From NCBI GenBank assembly GCA_964482325.1, contig CAYZXD010000028.1, positions 1 through 27,975 on the forward strand: a stretch of 27,975 nucleotides of DNA, written 5' to 3'. The notes below the pieces were generated by a model that saw only the letters and a list, made by a program, of their open reading frames with translations, searched no databases and was not told where the DNA came from. Each line of letters begins with the position of its first letter. The stretch's first letter is position 1. The position numbers and the translations under genes are program-made. Source of the DNA: CAYZJV01 sp964482325 (GTDB taxonomy: Bacteria > Spirochaetota > Spirochaetia > Sphaerochaetales > Sphaerochaetaceae). Below are positions 23,982 to 27,975 of the stretch, in pieces.

Positions 23982-25748
23982 ATGTTACGAGAAAATGTCA
24001 TTCAGGTAGCACTGGGAAAGGTCCCTGCCGATACAGTGATTATCAACGGAACGTTGGTCAATGTGCATACCCGCGAGTGTTATCGTGCTGATGTCTCCCT
24101 TGCCGGCGATTTTATCGCCGGTGTAGGGGAACTTCCGGCAGGAGCAGTTGGACCGAATACCCAGATCATCGATGCACAGGGTAAGTATCTGGTTCCCGGG
24201 TTCATCGATGCCCATATTCACTTTGAAAGCAGCATGCTCACCTACACTGAGTTCGTTAATACGGTACTTCCTTTAGGTACCACCTGTGTAGCGAGTGATC
24301 TCATGGAGGTCACGATCGTCTCCGGACTTGAGGGACTGAAGGCCGTTTTAGCAGAAAGTCGTTCCCTTCCTGTGACACTCAAGTACCCGGTTCCCTCGTT
24401 CATGGGTGATGAGTCCGAGTTTCAGACCACTGGCAGCGTTCTGCGTCATCAGATGATTGAGGAACTGCTGGCTCTTGATGAGGCGGTAGGGCTTGCTGAG
24501 GTCCTCGTTCCCCCGATTCTTGCAGAAAACGGAGAATCGGCATCAGTGCTTGCCCTTGCAGAGAAACTGGGCAAGACAGCCGAAGGACATGCTCCGGCGA
24601 CGATGGGTTCTCCCTTACATGCCTATGCTTCTACGGGGATTCGCAGTGATCATGAGAGTACCACGAAAGAAGAGGCGTTGGAGAAGTTGCGCTGCGGCCT
24701 GCGAGTGCTGATGCGTGAAGGATCAGCTTCCACTGATTTGCACTCATGTCTGAAAACGATCGTAGAAGAAGGTATTGATCCGCGTCACTGCGCGATGGTC
24801 AGTGATGATATCGATGCACTGCATCTGTATACCCATGGTCATATGGATCATAAGATCCGCCTAGCCATCGAGGCAGGGGTGGATCCGGTGGTAGCCATTC
24901 AGATGGCTACGCTGAATCCTGCAGAGAGTCTGAAAATCGATGATTATCATGGGAGTATTGCTCCGGGCAAGTTTGCCGATGTCGTGCTCCTTTCTTCACT
25001 TGAGCAGTGCACTGTAGATTCAGTGGTGGCTAAAGGTAAACTGCTGGTAGAGCAGGGGAAGCTGACCCATCGTTATGTTGCACCCGATTATGATCCGGTA
25101 TTACTCAACACGGTGCAATTAAAACAGCCGCTTACAACAAGTGATCTCCTTATTGCAGCTCCCTCAGGTGCTCATAAAGCGAATGTGCACGTGATTGGAT
25201 CTTCACCGGTTTCCCTGCTTACTGAGGCACGGACAGCCACTTTGGAGATTACAGATGGTGCAATCGCTTCTGATCCCGCTCGCGATATCCTCCATATTGC
25301 CTGCATAGAGCGGTATGGAAAGAACGGGAATATCGGGCGATCATTTATTCAGGGCTTCGGCCTCACTCGTGGTGCTATAGCCACCAGTGTCGGCCATGAT
25401 CATCACAACATTACCGTTATCGGTGCAAATGCCGATGATATGCTCGTTGCGGTGAATCGTGTTGTAGCACTTGATGGTGCCATTGTGGTTGTTGATGAGG
25501 GTAAAGTGGTAGGCGAACTGGCGTTGCCTGTTGCCGGATTGCTTTCGCAGCTCAGTGGAACAGAGGCTGCCCAGGTGCAGCAGCAGCTTCTTGAGCAGTT
25601 GCGTGTTCTGGGATGTGAGATGCCCTCACCGTTTATGACGTTGTCATTTATTACGTTGATCTTCATTCCCGACTTCGGCATTACCGATGTGGGGCTCATG
25701 GATGTGAAGCAGTTTACCATCGTACCACCGGTGGTCGATTGGCAGTAG
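23982..25748 (+). CDS. ade: Adenine deaminase
   Basis: A 588-residue amidohydrolase that converts adenine to hypoxanthine and ammonia. The metal motif is H78-I-H80 in GFIDAHIHFESSML; other hallmarks are EGHAP, SDHES, the STDLHS segment and MVSDD. The length is the usual size for bacterial Ade, which has a C-terminal domain (here ending GLMDVKQF…) beyond the amidohydrolase barrel. AAGGAG is well placed before the ATG. The neighbours are a nucleobase permease upstream and a second amidohydrolase downstream, giving a purine uptake and deamination operon. I see no missing key residue. Confidence 0.95.
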   Translation: MLRENVIQVALGKVPADTVIINGTLVNVHTRECYRADVSLAGDFIAGVGELPAGAVGPNTQIIDAQGKYLVPGFIDAHIHFESSMLTYTEFVNTVLPLGTTCVASDLMEVTIVSGLEGLKAVLAESRSLPVTLKYPVPSFMGDESEFQTTGSVLRHQMIEELLALDEAVGLAEVLVPPILAENGESASVLALAEKLGKTAEGHAPATMGSPLHAYASTGIRSDHESTTKEEALEKLRCGLRVLMREGSASTDLHSCLKTIVEEGIDPRHCAMVSDDIDALHLYTHGHMDHKIRLAIEAGVDPVVAIQMATLNPAESLKIDDYHGSIAPGKFADVVLLSSLEQCTVDSVVAKGKLLVEQGKLTHRYVAPDYDPVLLNTVQLKQPLTTSDLLIAAPSGAHKANVHVIGSSPVSLLTEARTATLEITDGAIASDPARDILHIACIERYGKNGNIGRSFIQGFGLTRGAIATSVGHDHHNITVIGANADDMLVAVNRVVALDGAIVVVDEGKVVGELALPVAGLLSQLSGTEAAQVQQQLLEQLRVLGCEMPSPFMTLSFITLIFIPDFGITDVGLMDVKQFTIVPPVVDWQ

Positions 25749-25764
25749 TACAGGAGGAGATGTA

Positions 25765-27126
25765 ATGGCTCAGATACTGTTGAAAGATGCTTTTGTGCTG
25801 ACGATGAATGACGCTGAGCATGCTTATGAAACCGGGAGTGTCCTGGTCCGTGATGATCGTATTGTTGCAGTCGGCTCTGTTATTGATGATCAACTGCTCA
25901 CCGATGATACGCAGGTTCTGAACTGCAGCGGAAAGATCATTATGCCGGGATTGATCAATACCCATGTACATACCTCACAGCAGCTCGGGAGAGGTCTTGG
26001 TGATGATGTGCCCTTATTGACGTGGTTGCACGAACGCACATTCCCCTATGAAAGTTCCCTCACCCCTGATGATTCTTATATCTCGACGCTATTGTGCTGT
26101 ATTGAACAGATTCGCTCTGGAGTGACTTCCTTTGCCGAGCCGGGCGGACAGTTTGTCCGCTCGATGGCAAAGGGGGTAGCACAGGCAGGCCTTCGTGCAA
26201 AGCTGGCTAAATCGAGTATGGACTGCGGTGAGGGGCTGCCAGAAATCTGGCAGCGCAGCACCGATGAGGAATTAGCACAGCAGGTAGAGGATTATCATGC
26301 GCTGCATGGTAGCTCTGATGGGCGTGTGCAGATCTGGTTTGGCTTACGTACGATCTTCAATAACTCTGATGATTTGATTGTGCGAACCAAAGAGCTTGCC
26401 GATACCTATGGTGTCGGGGTGCATATGCATGTTGCTGAGGTGAAGGATGAAGTTGAGTACTGTAATGAGTTGCATGGAGTAGGTACCGTGCAGCATCTGG
26501 CCGATCTGGGCGTACTCGATGCGAACCTCCTTGCTGTGCATACGGTGTGGCTTACCGATGATGAGGTGGATCTGTTTGCCCGTCATCAGGTGAAGGTGAG
26601 CCATAATCCTGCAGCTGCGATGCGGGTTTTGGGGTTTGCCAAGATTCCCCGTATGCTCGATAAGGGCATTTGTGTCACCTTGGGTACTGATGGGGCTCCT
26701 TCGAACAACCGGATGGATCTGATTGATGAGATGTGGCTGACGAGTTTGATTCATAAGGGGTGGCGCCTTGATCCTACGGTAGTAAAGGCACAGGATATCT
26801 TGAGAATGGTTACCACTAATGGAGCCAAAGCACTCCTTGATGATCAAGTGGGTTCTCTTGCTGCGGGAAAGAAGGCAGATTTGATAGTCATCAATCCGGC
26901 GAGTGCGGGGATGTCTCCCCTGCACGATCCGGTTGCCAATCTGGTGACAAGTATGCATTCGAGTAATGTTGAGAGTACCATGTGTGATGGTAAGTGGCTG
27001 ATGAAAGATCGTATACTCATGACATTGGATGAAAATACTATCATCCAAGAGGCTCAGATGCGAGCTGATGCCATACGCAGGCGTGCAGGTATTATACTTC
27101 CTGAGCGGTTTCCGGTAGCAAAATAA
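25765..27126 (+). CDS. Amidohydrolase of the nucleobase/SAH deaminase-AtzA group
   Basis: A 453-residue metal-dependent hydrolase of the cytosine/guanine/S-adenosylhomocysteine deaminase and triazine hydrolase group. Metal and catalytic positions seen: H67 and H69 (NTHVHTSQQLGRG), H220 and H222 (HMHVAE, with the proton-shuttle glutamate), H259 (AVHTVWL) and D309 (LGTDGAPSNN). The usual VSHNP-S-N segment reads VSHNPAAAMRVLGFAKIP, which is not the standard SAH/MTA or guanine deaminase form, so the substrate may be another purine or pterin-like ring. GGAGG precedes the ATG. It is the last gene of the purine operon; no terminator hairpin immediately follows. Confidence 0.87.
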   Translation: MAQILLKDAFVLTMNDAEHAYETGSVLVRDDRIVAVGSVIDDQLLTDDTQVLNCSGKIIMPGLINTHVHTSQQLGRGLGDDVPLLTWLHERTFPYESSLTPDDSYISTLLCCIEQIRSGVTSFAEPGGQFVRSMAKGVAQAGLRAKLAKSSMDCGEGLPEIWQRSTDEELAQQVEDYHALHGSSDGRVQIWFGLRTIFNNSDDLIVRTKELADTYGVGVHMHVAEVKDEVEYCNELHGVGTVQHLADLGVLDANLLAVHTVWLTDDEVDLFARHQVKVSHNPAAAMRVLGFAKIPRMLDKGICVTLGTDGAPSNNRMDLIDEMWLTSLIHKGWRLDPTVVKAQDILRMVTTNGAKALLDDQVGSLAAGKKADLIVINPASAGMSPLHDPVANLVTSMHSSNVESTMCDGKWLMKDRILMTLDENTIIQEAQMRADAIRRRAGIILPERFPVAK

Positions 27127-27975
27127 TTACTTCAGTTTTTGTCATGGTTAATTGCATGATACAGAAAAAATAAGGGGAACTCTATACGAATGTAATTGTA
27201 TGTAACGATTCCAGCTGGATAGGTGTTATCTATTACAATACAGAAATTTAGCATATTCAACTGATGTCATATTGCTATAGTTTCTGTATAAAAACACATT
27301 GTATGGGCTTTAAGAATATGGTATCGTAGCCTGTGTGAATGATGTTGCGTAGAGAGGCGTATCTGGCATGAGACAGAACAGTGTACACGATAGTAGTGAG
27401 AATTACTGACAGATAGTAAGTGAGGGCAGTACCCGGGTTTCCGATAGTGCCCTCATTTTTATGCAACGAGCAACAGCATCAGGAGTCTCCCGTTCAGTTG
27501 CGGCTAGCGGTCAAGATCCCTGATGGCAGCTTCCCCAACCAAAGAAAAGATGCACAATGAGTGCATCACTAGCGAAGCTGTGGGGAAGCAGAAAACAAAA
27601 AACATAAAGATACAAGAATCACATAAAGAATTAATGGAGAGAATTACATTCTTCTCCCTACAACAGCAGAAGATGAGCCAGGTAAGAAACCTAGCTCCGA
27701 CCGAGAAGCTTGAATCCTTCTAAAAAGGTGCCACTTCCAACAAGATAGGCCCAAACAGAAGTTCAACAAAATTTAACTACATTATCCTTAGTCGTTTTGA
27801 AGAATAGGACAAGTGATAGATATACGGGAATAAGGTCTGAGGGCTCGAAAGCTGCATAAATATGCAGGAATCGAGGGGTTTTGGGGTATGGGACGATGAG
27901 AGCTGAGACTTGGTGAGAGAGCTCGCAGAAAAGGTTAGCCACACTAGTATTTTGGTGCAGAGCTGAAATAGGTGG
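27127..27975. other. Gene-poor region with several RNA hairpins, running off the window
   Basis: 849 bp without a credible gene. Short frames exist, such as 66 codons at 27523-27723 on +, and an edge-open minus frame from 27975 down to a stop at 27763, but none has a recognisable domain or ribosome site. Structure is more striking: a nested hairpin at 27529-27589 (outer GCTTCCCC/GGGGAAGC, inner GATGCAC/GTGCATC) and another at 27844-27875 (CTCGA/TCGAG outside CTGCAT/ATGCAG). It could be a structured non-coding RNA or the 5' part of an element, such as a group II intron, continuing past the edge; I cannot confirm either. Confidence 0.4.
27421..27460 (+). terminator. Intrinsic terminator-like hairpin
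   Basis: Perfect 8-bp stem TGAGGGCA (27421-27428)/TGCCCTCA (27448-27455) with a 19-base loop, followed immediately by TTTTT. It lies about 295 bp after the last gene of the purine operon, so it ends either that transcript or an unseen small RNA. Confidence 0.65.

Noticed and set aside
26344..27048. A 234-codon minus-strand frame opposite the second amidohydrolase.
   Set aside because: It is a shadow of a well-supported gene with all catalytic residues; its His/Arg/Ile-rich product has no family features.
27275..27466. A 63-codon minus-strand frame near the right-hand terminator.
   Set aside because: Its start lies within the terminator hairpin, it has no ribosome site and no recognisable sequence.
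27523..27723. A 66-codon + strand frame in the right-hand intergenic tract.
   Set aside because: It overlaps the nested hairpin 27529-27589, has no ribosome site and does not resemble a reverse transcriptase or other known N-terminus.
27728..27975. Group II intron 5' end, considered because of the structured tract and a GTGCC start-like word.
   Set aside because: The GTGCG-type 5' consensus, domain V and a reverse transcriptase are not visible in the window; kept only as a possibility.
1..27975. CRISPR arrays, tRNA and rRNA genes, insertion sequences.
   Set aside because: No regularly spaced repeats, no cloverleaf I could fold, no conserved rRNA segments and no transposase or integrase frame were seen.

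Overview
The window most resembles a chromosome segment from a spirochaete of the Sphaerochaeta/Spirochaeta type. The main clue is two periplasmic sugar-binding proteins whose signal peptides end in F-A-A-G followed by Q/K- and E-rich residues, a pattern common in that group. The many sugar ABC importers without their own ATPase, the GH4 glycosidase and the moderate GC content fit. This assignment is inference; no rRNA or other marker gene is present.

Layout. (1) 1-335: AT-rich intergenic DNA with a possible broken gene tail. (2) 336-2289: a two-gene AAA ATPase + RloB-like pair resembling AbiL/RloAB-type phage defence. (3) 2399-12552: a divergent catabolic locus around a GntR/FCD regulator. 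The leftward operon is gntR, RidA-like, SelA-like PLP enzyme, KDPG aldolase, KDG kinase and a small membrane protein. The rightward operon is sugar-type binding protein, two permeases, a threonine-synthase-like PLP enzyme and a class V aminotransferase. The simplest reading is import of a 2-amino sugar acid (glucosaminate-like), ammonia elimination to 2-keto-3-deoxygluconate, phosphorylation and aldol cleavage. (4) 12629-13795: a membrane GGDEF diguanylate cyclase.

(5) 13774-21398: a sugar cassette with a LacI regulator, GH4 glycosidase, PfkB kinase, two ABC permeases, a PIG-L deacetylase and a binding protein. It lies between two 95-bp direct repeats (13679-13773 and 21399-21493, 92/95 identical). 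The left copy is the 3' end of the diguanylate cyclase gene; the right copy is an orphan remnant of the same sequence. This suggests that the cassette was inserted at, or can recombine out of, the cyclase 3' end. The enzyme content suggests import, phosphorylation, deacetylation and GH4 cleavage of an N-acetylated glycoside, analogous to but different from the PTS/ChbG/ChbF chitobiose route.

(6) 21544-27126: purine salvage, with a MerR-family regulator, NCS2-type nucleobase permease, adenine deaminase and a second amidohydrolase. A promoter with a 19-bp spacer and an internal palindrome precedes the permease, as expected for MerR control. (7) 27127-27975: no convincing gene, but a terminator-like hairpin and several strong RNA hairpins run to the window edge.

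Neither ABC importer has an ATPase gene in the window, so both probably share a MsmK/UgpC-type ATPase encoded elsewhere. Start codons were adjusted where Shine-Dalgarno spacing or gene overlap clearly favoured an internal start.
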